A DNA stretch of 39,574 bases from Pontibaca methylaminivorans (GTDB lineage: Bacteria; Pseudomonadota; Alphaproteobacteria; Rhodobacterales; Rhodobacteraceae). The stretch lies in assembly GCF_900156525.1 (NCBI RefSeq), contig NZ_FTPS01000004.1, positions 1 to 39,574 on the forward strand, written 5' to 3'. Below are positions 30,715-39,439 of the stretch, piece by piece (within the stretch, counting starts at the first letter, position 1; the number at the start of each line of letters is the position of its first letter). The position numbers were made by a program, and so were the translations under genes. Under the pieces are notes generated by a model. That model saw only the letters and a list, made by a program, of their open reading frames with translations, did not search any database and had not been told where the DNA came from.

Positions 30715-32319
30715 ATGGCATCGACAACTGATCAGGCAATCCTGCCTGACAGCGCGGGATTGCACCGCGCGATTGGATGGAAGGACGCCTTCTGGATGGC
30801 GTCGGGGGTTCCGGCGCTGGTTCTTTTCTCGATCGGGGGGATCGCGGCGACGGTCGGCAACCCCTCCTGGGTGATCTGGATTCTTTCGGTTTCCTTCGGG
30901 TTCCTGCAGGCGTTCGTCTATGCCGAGATCGCCGGGCTGTTCCCGAGCAAGTCGGGCGGGGCCTCGGTCTACGGGGCGGCGGCCTGGATCCGCTATTCCA
31001 AGATCGTGGCGCCGCTCTCGGTCTGGTGCAACTGGCTGGCCTGGACCCCGGTCCTGGCGATCGGCGGCGGGCTCGCCGCGGGTTACCTGCTGACCGCGCT
31101 GGTGCCAGAGGGCGCGGCGATTCTCGACTTCCGCATCACCCTGATAAACCTCGATTTCCTCAAGGATGACCTGTCGCTCCGGATCGACGCGGTGTCGATC
31201 ATCGGCACGATCATCCTGCTGATCGTCTTCGCGATCCAGCACAAGGGGATCTCGGCCGCGGCCAAGGTGCAGACCATCCTCGGCCTTGCGGTCCTGATCC
31301 CGCTGCTGATCGTCGGCATCGTGCCGCTCGTTTCCGGCAACGTGATGGCCGAGAACCTCACCCCGGTGGTTCCGGGGCTGGATCCGGTCACGAGGGCCTG
31401 GGATATCGAGGGCACCACGCTGTTCCTCGGCGGGCTGTTCATCGCCGCCTGGTCGGCCTATGCGTTCGAGACCGCGATCTGCTATACCAGCGAATTCCGC
31501 GATCCCTCGCGCGATACCGTGCGTGCGATCCTCGCCGCCGGCGCGGCCTGTATCCTGATCTATACGCTGGTGCCGCTGGCCTTCCAGGGCTTCCTCGGGG
31601 TCGACGGCCTCCTGCAGCCGGGGGTCGAGGACGGTTCGGCCATCGCCAAGGTCATGGCCACCATGGTCGGGGGCGACAACGTGTTCATCGTCCGGCTGAT
31701 CACGGTGATGCTGTTCTTCGCGCTCACGCTTGCGATCATGACCTCGATGGCCGGTTCGTCGCGCACCCTGTTCCAGGGTTCGGTCGATGGCTGGCTGCCG
31801 AAGTTCCTGTCGCATGCGAACGAACACGGCGCGCCGACCCGGGCCATGTGGACCGACCTCGCGTTCAACCTCGTGCTGTTGATGATGTCGGATTACCTGT
31901 TCGTTCTGGCGGTCTCGAACTGCTGCTATCTGGTGTTCAACTTCCTGAACCTGCATTCGGGCTGGATTCACCGGATCGACAACAAGAACGCGCATCGTCC
32001 CTGGCGCGCGCCCACGGTCATGCTCTGGATCGGCGGCGGGCTGTCCTTCATCAACGCCGCGCTTCTGGGGGCGGGGTCGAACGTCTGGGGCAAGGGCACG
32101 CTGATGACGGCCGTGGTGGTCATCGCCCTGATCCTGCCGGTGTTCTTCTATCGCCACTACGTGACCGACAAGGGCAAGTTCCCCGAGAAGATGCTCGACG
32201 ACCTGAAGATCGGCGGCAACCCCGACCTTTCGGTGCGCAAGGCCGGCATTCGCCCCTATCTGGTGATCGCCGCGGGCATCGCGGTGGTCGTGATCTCGAA
32301 CATGATCTTCAAGATCTGA
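30715..32319 (+). CDS. APC-superfamily amine/amino-acid permease
   Basis: A 534-residue inner-membrane permease with about 12 hydrophobic segments. The APC hallmark region is near the start (IGWKDAFWMASGVPALVLFS, IGGIAATVG, EIAGLFPSKSGGASVYGAAA), followed by FIAAWSAYAFETAICYTSEF-RDPSRDT (TM6 region) and MTSMAGSSRTLFQGSVDGWL in the middle. No signal peptide. Its position behind etfBA suggests import of tri-, di- or monomethylamine or a quaternary precursor, but the substrate cannot be read from the sequence. A very strong terminator follows. A second, distant paralogue lies at 36467. Confidence 0.85.
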   Translation: MASTTDQAILPDSAGLHRAIGWKDAFWMASGVPALVLFSIGGIAATVGNPSWVIWILSVSFGFLQAFVYAEIAGLFPSKSGGASVYGAAAWIRYSKIVAPLSVWCNWLAWTPVLAIGGGLAAGYLLTALVPEGAAILDFRITLINLDFLKDDLSLRIDAVSIIGTIILLIVFAIQHKGISAAAKVQTILGLAVLIPLLIVGIVPLVSGNVMAENLTPVVPGLDPVTRAWDIEGTTLFLGGLFIAAWSAYAFETAICYTSEFRDPSRDTVRAILAAGAACILIYTLVPLAFQGFLGVDGLLQPGVEDGSAIAKVMATMVGGDNVFIVRLITVMLFFALTLAIMTSMAGSSRTLFQGSVDGWLPKFLSHANEHGAPTRAMWTDLAFNLVLLMMSDYLFVLAVSNCCYLVFNFLNLHSGWIHRIDNKNAHRPWRAPTVMLWIGGGLSFINAALLGAGSNVWGKGTLMTAVVVIALILPVFFYRHYVTDKGKFPEKMLDDLKIGGNPDLSVRKAGIRPYLVIAAGIAVVVISNMIFKI

Positions 32320-32329
32320 GACCATAGCG

Positions 32330-32402
32330 CCGGCGCGGGGACATCTTCCCGCGCCGGCCGGAAACAGCAGCGCCGCCGCCGGTTTCCGGCGGCGGCGTTT
32401 TC
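32330..32402 (+). terminator. Double hairpin with intrinsic terminator ending the methylamine operon
   Basis: The first stem CCGGCGCGGG / CCCGCGCCGG (32330-32339 and 32348-32357, perfect 10 bp) is followed by a second, CGCCGCCGCCGG-TTT-CCGGCGGCGGCG (32371-32397, perfect 12 bp, loop of 3), and then TTTTC. The second is a textbook rho-independent terminator. It lies between the permease and the convergent glycosyltransferase gene. Confidence 0.88.
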
Positions 32403-32447
32403 ATTGGCCCCGGGGGGTATGGGGATACCGGGGCGTGCGGGCCGCGC

Positions 32448-33308
32448 TCAGCGCCCGCGGGTCCAGCCGCCGCCGCTCCGGCGCAGGCGCACCATGAGGT
32501 GCACCGCGAGATAGACCGCAAATCCAAGCGGCGCCGCCAGCACGAGCCGCGCCAGCTCCCCCCGCCCGAGCCGGGCCTTGTCGTCATTGGCGGCAAGGTC
32601 GGGAAAGCGGGCCCCGACCTCGGCCACCCCCGCATCTTGGCGCCGCCGCACCCGCACCAGATTGGAGAACCCCTCGACCATGGGCCAGTGGTAGCGCGGC
32701 GCGACCTCGATCCGCTCATGGGGCGCGAAGTTCAGCCGCACGAAGGTGTCGTCCGAGATGATGTCGGGAAAGTCGCCCCAGCGGGCCCGCCCGGCCCGGT
32801 TCAGCGCAAACAGCCCGGCCCCGACCGCGCCACCCCGCACGAAGGGAAGCCGCACCCAGAAATCCGCATAGGCGCGGGTGACCCATGATCGCCCCCGCCG
32901 CACCGCGAGCGTTCCGGTCGCATAGCGGGGATCAGACGTGTCGAGCACCCGCCAGAGCGCCCCGAGCAGTTCGCGATCGCAGCGCACATCCGCGTCGAGA
33001 TAGACCAGCGCCGCCCCCCTTGCGCGCGATTCAGCCGCGTTCAGCGCCCCGAGCTTGCCGCCCTCTGCCAGATCGAGCACGTCAAGTTCCCAGCCCCGGG
33101 TGGAAAATCCGCCCTGCCGGGCAAGGGCGAGTTCAACGGTGCGGTCGCGGCAGGCATTGGCGGCGACGATCACCTGCAGGCGCGGGGCGGTCGCATCCTG
33201 CGCCAGCAGGGAATCGAGACAACCCGGAAGCCAGGTTTCTTCATCGCGGGCGGCGATGATCACGCTCATGGCCGGCGGATCCGCCGCTGCCTCTGCCGGA
33301 ACATCCAT
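32448..33308 (-). CDS. Family 2 glycosyltransferase
   Basis: A 286-residue GT-A fold enzyme if started at ATG 33308 (MDVPAEAAADPPAM). It shows SVIIAARDEETWLPGCLDSL, VIVAANACRDRTVELA, GKLGALNAAESRARGAALVY, the metal/nucleotide-sugar site LDADVRC, and a C-terminal hydrophobic segment (LARLVLAAPLGFAVYLAVHL) that may anchor it to the membrane. A longer frame to 33455 reads low-complexity text and is less likely. The acceptor and donor are unknown; a surface glycan role fits the neighbours. It is divergent from the GT4 gene, with about 207 bp of shared upstream sequence. Confidence 0.85.
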   Translation of the reverse strand: MDVPAEAAADPPAMSVIIAARDEETWLPGCLDSLLAQDATAPRLQVIVAANACRDRTVELALARQGGFSTRGWELDVLDLAEGGKLGALNAAESRARGAALVYLDADVRCDRELLGALWRVLDTSDPRYATGTLAVRRGRSWVTRAYADFWVRLPFVRGGAVGAGLFALNRAGRARWGDFPDIISDDTFVRLNFAPHERIEVAPRYHWPMVEGFSNLVRVRRRQDAGVAEVGARFPDLAANDDKARLGRGELARLVLAAPLGFAVYLAVHLMVRLRRSGGGWTRGR

Positions 33309-33515
33309 TGCGCGCCCCCTCTTTCCTCTGGCCCCGACCGGCGCGGCCTCCTGCGCGACCTTTGGGCCGCCATCCTCTATCGCAGCGCACAAGGGCGGGG
33401 CAAAGCCTTTCGGCGCGGACGGGCCACGCTTGAAAATCCGCCCCCTCCCTGACAAGAGCAGGGCGAGGGCCGCTCACGCACACATGCCCCCCGTGCCTGA
33501 CAGGAGTTCGCCGCC

Positions 33516-34625
33516 ATGGCCGCCAGGGCCCCCGATCCTGCCGTTCCCCCCGTCGGTCCGGTCGATCCCGCCGGTCCGGTCGATCCGGCGGCCATCGACG
33601 TGATCGCGCCGAATTTCAAACGCCGCCTGTCGGGAGTCACGGCGACGGTGGTGCGGCTCGTGCCGCTTCAGGCCCGCGACATGGCGATCGCCGCCACCGG
33701 CCCGGCGCTGCCGCCCCATGTGCCGCAGATCCCGCTTGCGGCGCTGCTCACCCTGCCGCGGCGGGGCCCCTCGGGGGCCCGGGTCTGGCATGCGCGGCGC
33801 AATGTCGAGATGATCGGAGGGCTTGCGCTGAAACATCTCCTGCGCAAGCGGCTGAAACTGGTCTTCACCTCGGCCTCGCAGCGCCACCACAGCGCCCTAA
33901 CGCGCTGGCTGATCCGGCGCATGGACGCGGTGATCGCGACCTCGCGCCGGAGCGCGGCCTATCTCGAGCGCGAGGCGGATGTGATCCTGCACGGGATCGA
34001 CACCGATGCCTTCCGCCCGCCCACCGACCAAATGGCGCTGCGCCGTGAACTCGGCCTGCCCGGGGGTGTTCTGATCGGCTGCTACGGGCGGATCCGGGCG
34101 CAGAAGGGCACCGATGTCTTTGTCGAGACCATGATCCGGCTGCTGGCGGAACGCCCCCATGCCCATGCGCTGGTTATGGGGCGCGCCACGAGCGAGCACC
34201 GCGAATTCCTGCGCGGGCTGCAGGCGCGCAGCGAGGCGGCTGGGCTTGGCGCGCGCATCCTTTTCCCCCCCGAGGTGCCGACCCATGACATCGCCCACTG
34301 GTATCAGGCGCTCGATCTTTTCGTCGCGCCGCAGCGGTGGGAAGGGTTCGGGCTCACCCCGCTCGAGGCCATGGCTTGCAGCGTGCCGGTGGTCGCCACC
34401 ACGGTCGGCGCCTTTGAGGAGATCGTGTCCCCGGAAACCGGCGCCCTCGTGCCGCCGGGCGATGTGGACGCCATGGCCCGCGCGGTGGCGGAACTGATCG
34501 ACGATCCGGCCCGCCTGGCCCGCATGGGCGAGGCGGCGCGGCGGCACATGGCCGGAAATTTCCCCCTCACCGGCGAGGCGGCAGCACTCAACGCCATCTA
34601 TCGCCGCCTGCTGGCCGGATCCTGA
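33516..34625 (+). CDS. Family 4 glycosyltransferase (LPS core LpcC-like)
   Basis: A 369-residue GT-B enzyme. After a repetitive Pro/Val/Asp N-terminus (PVDPAG repeats) it reads IDVIAPNFKRRLSGVTATVV, ALPPHVPQIPLAALLTLPRR, VWHARRNVEMIGGLALKHLL, VFTSASQRHHSALTRWLIRR, CYGRIRAQKGTDVFVETMIR and the donor-binding EGFGLTPLEAMACSVPVVAT (E-x7-E) near residue 285. These features match the alphaproteobacterial core mannosyltransferase group (LpcC), which adds mannose to the lipopolysaccharide inner core. The nearby manC could supply GDP-mannose. The true start may lie at the IDVIAPNFK end of the repeat; ATG 33516 follows AGGAG. Confidence 0.87.
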   Translation: MAARAPDPAVPPVGPVDPAGPVDPAAIDVIAPNFKRRLSGVTATVVRLVPLQARDMAIAATGPALPPHVPQIPLAALLTLPRRGPSGARVWHARRNVEMIGGLALKHLLRKRLKLVFTSASQRHHSALTRWLIRRMDAVIATSRRSAAYLEREADVILHGIDTDAFRPPTDQMALRRELGLPGGVLIGCYGRIRAQKGTDVFVETMIRLLAERPHAHALVMGRATSEHREFLRGLQARSEAAGLGARILFPPEVPTHDIAHWYQALDLFVAPQRWEGFGLTPLEAMACSVPVVATTVGAFEEIVSPETGALVPPGDVDAMARAVAELIDDPARLARMGEAARRHMAGNFPLTGEAAALNAIYRRLLAGS

Positions 34626-34629
34626 GGGT

Positions 34630-36033
34630 TTGGACGCGGCGTCCCGAGATACGGGCCCTTGCGCGGCAATTCATGCCGCCCGGGCGCTGCTCCCGCAGGG
34701 CTGGGCCGCGGGTCTGCGCCTCGAGATCCGCGCGGGCCGCATCGCGGCGCTCACCACCGGGGCCGGGACGCGGGCCGGCGATATCCACGTCGATACGTTG
34801 CTGCCGGCGCCCGCCAACCTGCACAGCCACAGCTTTCAGCGCGCCATGGCCGGGCTTGGTGAATACCGCATGCCGGGGCAGGACAGCTTCTGGTCCTGGC
34901 GCGAGGCGATGTATCGCCTTGCCAATCGCCTGACACCGGAACAGGCCGAGGCGATCGCCGCCTTCGCCTTCATGGAGATGCAGGAGGCCGGATTCGCCGC
35001 CGTGGGTGAATTCCACTATCTTCACCACCAGAAGGGCGGCACCCCCTATGCCGATCCGGCCGAAATGGCCCGCCGCATGGAGGCCGCCGCACAGCAAAGC
35101 GGCATCGGCCTGACCCTGCTGCCGGTGCTCTACAGCCGGGGCGGCGCCCGCGGCGCGCCGCTTTCCCCGGCGCAGGCGCGGTTCGGCCATGATGTCGAGG
35201 GCTATCTCGGACTGCTGACGGCGCTGCGGGAAGGCGCGGACCGGGCCGGGGACATGCGGATCGGCATCGCGCCCCATTCGCTGCGCGCGGTCACCCCCGC
35301 CGACCTCGCCGCCCTGCTCGCATCCGGGGCGGGGGGCGAGCGGGGCGGCCCCGTCCATATCCACATCGCCGAACAGGACGCCGAGGTCACGATGATCGAA
35401 TCCTGGCTCGGGGCGCGGCCGGTGGAGTGGCTGCTCGGGAATGCCCCCGTGGCAGAGAACTGGTGCCTGATCCATGCGACTCACATGCGCCCGGATGAAT
35501 TGCGGAACCTCGCCGCGACCGGCGCCGTGGCCGGGCTCTGCCCGATCACTGAGGCGAATCTCGGCGATGGAATCTTTGACGGGACAGGGTGGATCGGGGC
35601 CGGCGGGCGCTTCGGGGTGGGCACGGATTCGAATATTTCAATCACCCTTTCGGGTGAGCTTCGCATGCTGGAATACTCCCAGAGGTTGCGGGACCGGGCG
35701 CGCAACCGGATGAATCCGGGGGCCGGATCACTCGGGGAGGCACTGTTTCTCCAGGCCGCCCATGGCGGGGCGCAGGCGCTCGGCCGCGATGCGGGGCGGA
35801 TCGAAACCGGGCGGCTTGCCGATCTCGTCGCACTGGACGCGACCCGCCCGGATCTTGCCGCGCTGCCGCCGGATCGCATCATGGATGGCCTTGTATTCGC
35901 TTGCAAATCCCTGCCCGTGACCGATCTCTGGTCAGCCGGGCGGCACCGGGTCAGGGGTGGCATCCACGTTGCGCGCGAAGCGATCACCCGCCGCTGGCTC
36001 CGGGCGGTCAGCGCCCTTTCGCAGGACGCCTGA
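34630..36033 (+). CDS. hutF: Formimidoylglutamate deiminase
   Basis: A 467-residue amidohydrolase of histidine degradation, converting N-formimidoyl-L-glutamate to N-formyl-L-glutamate and ammonia. It shows LLPAPANLHSHSFQRAMAGL (metal HxH), the HutF-typical FWSWREAMYRLANRL, EFHYLHHQKGG, VHIHIAEQDAEV with the third metal His, CLIHATHM, the metal Asp in FGVGTDSNISITLSGELR, and LFLQAAHGGAQALG. The length is normal. The only in-frame start near the family N-terminus is TTG 34630, 4 bp after the GT4 stop, with a poorly spaced GAGGG; the exact start is uncertain. No other hut genes are in the window. Confidence 0.9.
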   Translation: MDAASRDTGPCAAIHAARALLPQGWAAGLRLEIRAGRIAALTTGAGTRAGDIHVDTLLPAPANLHSHSFQRAMAGLGEYRMPGQDSFWSWREAMYRLANRLTPEQAEAIAAFAFMEMQEAGFAAVGEFHYLHHQKGGTPYADPAEMARRMEAAAQQSGIGLTLLPVLYSRGGARGAPLSPAQARFGHDVEGYLGLLTALREGADRAGDMRIGIAPHSLRAVTPADLAALLASGAGGERGGPVHIHIAEQDAEVTMIESWLGARPVEWLLGNAPVAENWCLIHATHMRPDELRNLAATGAVAGLCPITEANLGDGIFDGTGWIGAGGRFGVGTDSNISITLSGELRMLEYSQRLRDRARNRMNPGAGSLGEALFLQAAHGGAQALGRDAGRIETGRLADLVALDATRPDLAALPPDRIMDGLVFACKSLPVTDLWSAGRHRVRGGIHVAREAITRRWLRAVSALSQDA

Positions 36034-36371
36034 CGGCCCGTCCGATCCTGTTTCGCACCGCATTTTCCGGTGCATTCCCCGGTCCCCGGCCGGGGTTCTT
36101 TTCGCAGGTGCAAAACAGGGGCCTTGACAGGGCATACCGAGGAATGCCTTCCTGTGATTGAAATTAGTTTCCTGTGGGGGTGCATGCTGCGTCGATATGA
36201 CGCATGCCAGACACAGCAGACAGATGGGTCGCGACCTTCCGGCACGGCTGCCCGCCAGGGCCCCGGCGGCCGGAACGCAGGAACCGGCAGCGGCTGGAGG
36301 AGCAGCGCCGGAGCCATCCGACCCCATCCATTCCGCTCAAGAAAAATCTCGAAGAAAAAGGGAGGTACCCG
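36034..36371 (+). promoter_or_regulatory. Upstream region of the second permease, with candidate promoter and operators
   Basis: These 338 bp hold no gene. TTGACA (36124-36129) is followed by an inverted repeat GGCAT / ATGCC (36131-36135 and 36144-36148). Further down TGCGTC-GATAT-GACGCA (36188-36204) forms a hairpin extended by flanking GCATGC / TGC. A moderately AT-rich patch (GATTGAAATTAG) lies between them. The sequence ends in AAAAAGGGAGG, the ribosome site of the small leader ORF. A regulated promoter in this interval is likely, but the -10 element is not clear. Confidence 0.35.
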
Positions 36372-36470
36372 ATGACCCACGAGAGATCTTTCCCCGAATC
36401 CGCCCCCACCGGGACGTCAAGGCGCAGTTGCCGGGCGCTGCATGCAGCCAGGGGAGGTACCCTGAAATGA
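36372..36470 (+). CDS. 32-residue leader ORF coupled to the APC permease
   Basis: ATG 36372, 5 nt after a strong GGGAGG, opens MTHERSFPESAPTGTSRRSC and runs to a TGA that overlaps the permease start (AATGA). The GGAGGTACC motif is repeated before both starts (36361-36369 and 36453-36461). The peptide is basic with no membrane segment and resembles no family I know. A translated leader that ends exactly on the next start codon points to translational coupling or attenuation. Confidence 0.5.
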   Translation: MTHERSFPESAPTGTSRRSCRALHAARGGTLK

Positions 36471-37972
36471 GCGACATGCACACCGATACCTTGGATTACG
36501 AACAGGGCAACCTGCAGACCGGCACCAACTGGTGGGGGGCCTTCGTCATCGGCCTGGCCGGAACCATCCTCGTCACCGGTGCGGCCCCGGCCTTCCTGAC
36601 GGTGTTCGGCGCCTCCTACATCCCCTTCATCACCTTCTTCACCCTGACCGGCGTGGTGCTCTGCCTGCTTCTGGCCGAGCTTTCGGCGATGATGCCGGGG
36701 CGCACGGGGGGATCGCCCTCCTATGCCTATCCCGCCTACAGGGAACGCTTTCCGCGTCTTGCGCCGCATGTGAACGGCATCAGCGCCTGGATGTATTGGG
36801 TCGGCTGGATGCCGGTGGCGCCGCTCAACATGATCCTCGCCTCGTTCTACATCACCCATATCCTCGGGCTCGATGCCTCGGCGGGCATCACCCCGGTCAG
36901 CACCTTCATTCCCTACTGGACGCTCGCAATCACCGTGGTCGGGCTGCTTCTGCTGTCGATCCCGGCCTATATGGGCATCCGTTTCGGCACCTCGATGGCG
37001 ACCATCCTCGCGGTGCTGTCGATGATCCCGCTCACCTTCCTGTCGATCGGCTTTATCTTCAACCTCGGTGCCGCCGACTGGAGCGAGCTGATCGGATTCC
37101 CCCATCTCGACGGGTCGAGTTTCTGGGCGCCGATGACGGCCGACAACGGGGACGTCGTTTCACCATGGATTATGTATATCGCCTATGCCTTCCCATTGCT
37201 GTGGACGGTGATCGCCTATGAAGCCGCCGCCTGCTACATCGGCGAATGCAAGAACCCCGGACGTGATGCCAAAATCGCCATGACGCTCGAGGGCGGATAC
37301 GGCGTCTTCGTCTACACGATGCTGCCGATCTCCTTCGTGGTGATCCTCGGCGCCAGCGCGCTTTCCGACCCCGAACTGGTCGACCCCAAGACCATGTTCG
37401 TCACCTTCGCCAGCAACGTCTTCCCGGGCATCGGCGGAAAGCTGATGGAATGGGCCATGGCAATCATGCTGATCATCGCGCTGGTGCTCTCGGCGCTCAA
37501 TTCGCTGATGGGCTGCTCGCGGTCGCTCTACCAGATGTCGCTCGACGGGCAGTTCCCGCGGTTCTACCAGCATGTGAACAGCCATTCCGTGCCCGACCGG
37601 GCCATGATGACCAATGTCGGCGCTAGCATGGTGATCGCCTTCATGGGCGGCGCGATCGAGATCTATTCCTTCTCGAACGTGGGCTATCTCGGGTCGTTCG
37701 TGCCGGTCCTGATCGGATACTACCTGCTGAAGAACGATCGTCCGAACCTGAACCGTCCGTTCAATCTTCCGGACTACTTCAAGTATATCGCCCTGTTCCT
37801 GGCCGCTCTCTACTTCTTCGTCTGGCTGGTGGGGGGGCTCATCTACTCGTATTATGGCGGGCAGGCGATCTACTACTTCCTCGGCCTCGGCGCGATCTTC
37901 ATGTATCTGCCGCTCTACTGGTATCGCAAGGCGGAAGATCGCCGCCTCGGCGTTGCTCCCAAGGCCGTGTAA
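36467..37972 (+). CDS. APC-superfamily amino-acid/amine permease
   Basis: A 501-residue inner-membrane protein with about 12 hydrophobic stretches: WWGAFVIGLAGTILVTGAAP, FITFFTLTGVVLCLLLAELS, GRTGGSPSYAYPAYRERFPR, ISAWMYWVGWMPVAPLNMIL, IAYAFPLLWTVIAYEAAACY-IGECKNPGRD and LMGCSRSLYQMSLDGQFPRF. The repeated TGG-S-Y and E-K-NPGRD motifs are those of APC transporters. ATG 36467 is preceded by GGGGAGG and overlaps the leader ORF stop; the longer open frame to 36158 has no support. Substrate unknown. A universal-stress-protein gene follows within 13 bp, so transport and its cytosolic partner are probably co-expressed. Confidence 0.85.
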   Translation: MSDMHTDTLDYEQGNLQTGTNWWGAFVIGLAGTILVTGAAPAFLTVFGASYIPFITFFTLTGVVLCLLLAELSAMMPGRTGGSPSYAYPAYRERFPRLAPHVNGISAWMYWVGWMPVAPLNMILASFYITHILGLDASAGITPVSTFIPYWTLAITVVGLLLLSIPAYMGIRFGTSMATILAVLSMIPLTFLSIGFIFNLGAADWSELIGFPHLDGSSFWAPMTADNGDVVSPWIMYIAYAFPLLWTVIAYEAAACYIGECKNPGRDAKIAMTLEGGYGVFVYTMLPISFVVILGASALSDPELVDPKTMFVTFASNVFPGIGGKLMEWAMAIMLIIALVLSALNSLMGCSRSLYQMSLDGQFPRFYQHVNSHSVPDRAMMTNVGASMVIAFMGGAIEIYSFSNVGYLGSFVPVLIGYYLLKNDRPNLNRPFNLPDYFKYIALFLAALYFFVWLVGGLIYSYYGGQAIYYFLGLGAIFMYLPLYWYRKAEDRRLGVAPKAV

Positions 37973-37985
37973 GGAGGGACCGAAG

Positions 37986-38534
37986 ATGTTGCGCCTTCTT
38001 ATCCGAAACCGGAGCACGGGAGGCGGCCGCGCCGTCCCCGCCACTGGCCACCTCCCGCATGTGCTGATCGCCTCGGAGGGGCGGGCGGTGAGCGACCGGG
38101 TGATCAGTCGCGCCGCCGACCTGCTGCCCGGGGGCAAGGGACGCGTCACGGTGCTGACCGTGGCGCGGCTCTGGGGCACGAGCTTCGGACTGCCCAACCC
38201 GGGGCTGCGCCCCAGCAAGCGCGAGATGGACGAGCAGAAGGAGATCATGACTTCGGCGCTCGACCGGCTCGAGGCCTTGGGGATCGAGGCGGACGGCCAT
38301 ATCGTGACCACCCGCCACCCGGCCAAAAGCATCCGCCGCAAGCTGCACAAGGGCGATTTTGACGCGATCGTCATGGGGGCAGACCCGCGCCGGCCCTGGT
38401 TCATGCGCGGCTTCATGTGGAGCCAGGAACCCTGGCGGGTGAAGGCGACCATGCCGGTCCCGGTGCACCTGGTCTGCCCGGACGGAAGCGGGCCGGTCCC
38501 CGCGCCGCGCCGCAGCCTCGCCGCGGCCGGATAA
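37986..38534 (+). CDS. Universal-stress-protein-like protein, permease-linked
   Basis: A 182-residue cytoplasmic protein with one UspA-type alpha/beta domain: HVLIASEGRAVSDRVISRAA, RVTVLTVARLWGTSFGLPNP, DALDRLEALGIEADGHIVTT-like text, FDAIVMGADPRRPWFMRG and MPVPVHLVCP. The classical nucleotide motif G-x2-G-x9-GS is not recognisable, so it may be a non-ATP-binding member. A basic N-terminal extension of about 25 residues precedes the domain. It begins 13 bp after the permease stop with AAGGAGGG; such Usp proteins next to transporters often modulate the carrier. Confidence 0.72.
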   Translation: MLRLLIRNRSTGGGRAVPATGHLPHVLIASEGRAVSDRVISRAADLLPGGKGRVTVLTVARLWGTSFGLPNPGLRPSKREMDEQKEIMTSALDRLEALGIEADGHIVTTRHPAKSIRRKLHKGDFDAIVMGADPRRPWFMRGFMWSQEPWRVKATMPVPVHLVCPDGSGPVPAPRRSLAAAG

Positions 38535-38564
38535 CCAGCCTGCGGCGAAAATGCCCGAAACAGG

Positions 38565-38612
38565 ACCGCACCGATCGAATTCCCTGCACAATTCCCGATC
38601 GGTGCGGTTTTC
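38565..38612 (+). terminator. Rho-independent terminator
   Basis: Perfect 13-bp arms ACCGCACCGATCG (38565-38577) and CGATCGGTGCGGT (38596-38608), an 18-nt loop, then TTTTCGTTT. It ends the leader-permease-usp operon. Confidence 0.9.
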
Positions 38613-38693
38613 GTTTGCGCCATGTCATGGTCGTGTCATGGTGCTGTGGGCTACAAACCGCCAGGACTGACTGACAGAACGAGGAGAAGACAC

Positions 38694-39113
38694 TTGTATA
38701 AGCACATTCTGCTGCCGACCGACGGATCCGAGCGCTCCCTGCAAGGCATCAAGCACGGGCTCTCGCTGGCCAAGAGCGTCTCCGGCAAGGTGACGGTGAT
38801 CACCGTCACCCAGCCCTACCCGCTGCAGAGCGCGGCCACGATCGATTCCTGGACCAATGCCCAGAAGCAGATGGCGGAGAAGACCCTCGCTGCGGTCCGC
38901 GACGTGGCGCAGAAGGTCGGGGTCGAGATCACGCTGCGCCAGGCAACCGACGATTCCCCCGCCGAGGCGATCGTCGAGGCGGCCCGGGAACTCGGCTGCG
39001 ACCTGATCGTCATGGCCTCGCACGGGCGGCGCGGCGTGAGCCGGCTGCTGCTCGGCAGCCAGACCGCCGAAGTGGTGAGCCACAGCACGGTTCCGGTTCT
39101 GGTCGTACGCTAA
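38694..39113 (+). CDS. Universal stress protein (UspA family)
   Basis: A 139-residue protein of one UspA domain: YKHILLPTDGSERSLQGIKH, VTVITVTQPYPLQSAATIDS, EITLRQATDDSPAEAIVEAA and CDLIVMASHGRRGVSRLLLG-SQTAEVVSHSTVPVLVVR. The motif SHG-x9-GS is present with Ala in place of the first Gly, a common ATP-binding variant. The start is TTG 38694 after GAGGAGAAG; this fits the family N-terminus (YKHILLP), while the longer ATG frame from 38622 adds unrelated residues. Monocistronic: a terminator lies on both sides. Confidence 0.92.
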   Translation: MYKHILLPTDGSERSLQGIKHGLSLAKSVSGKVTVITVTQPYPLQSAATIDSWTNAQKQMAEKTLAAVRDVAQKVGVEITLRQATDDSPAEAIVEAARELGCDLIVMASHGRRGVSRLLLGSQTAEVVSHSTVPVLVVR

Positions 39114-39140
39114 GAGCTCTTTATCCATCTAGCAAAGCGA

Positions 39141-39167
39141 GTGGTGACGCTAAATAGGCGTCGCCAC
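39141..39167 (+). terminator. Hairpin after the universal stress gene
   Basis: GTGGTGACGC-TAAATAG-GCGTCGCCAC is a 10-bp stem with one G-T pair and a 7-nt loop, followed by TATTAC. It is probably the terminator of the usp gene, weaker than the one at 38565. Confidence 0.55.
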
Positions 39168-39439
39168 TATTACAGCCGGGTTCGCCTAATGCTAAATTTT
39201 GATAACACTGTCCAACACTAGGCTACGGAAGAAGTCGCGTTAACGTTCTATATCAAGTCGCTTGAGGCATGAAGTCCTACCGCTGCTTTACGTGATCACG
39301 ACTGCTGTGTCCCGAAATAATAGTCTAACCTCTATTACGCATCTGGTATGCCAGATCCAAAACTTCTGCTCTTGAAAAAATCGCAAGATCGTAGCCACCG
39401 ATTTGGCCGAGACCCTTGCATATCTATTGCTTGCACCCA
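39168..39439. other. AT-richer intergenic stretch without recognisable genes
   Basis: About 270 bp with visibly lower GC than the rest of the window (for example CTAAATTTTGATAACACTG and CTTGAAAAAATCGCAAG). Short open frames exist but look random, including a 62-codon minus frame that overlaps galE. It may be horizontally acquired or decayed DNA, or the terminator/promoter zone between the convergent usp and galE-like genes. Confidence 0.5.

Noticed and set aside
30100-32325. 741-codon minus frame opposite the APC permease
   Set aside because: Rich in Asp/His/Arg/Gln as expected from antisense of a hydrophobic membrane protein; no start signal or homology.
36158-36466. Long N-terminal extension of the second APC permease
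   Set aside because: The extension is low-complexity without membrane or domain features; ATG 36467 has a ribosome site and fits the family start.
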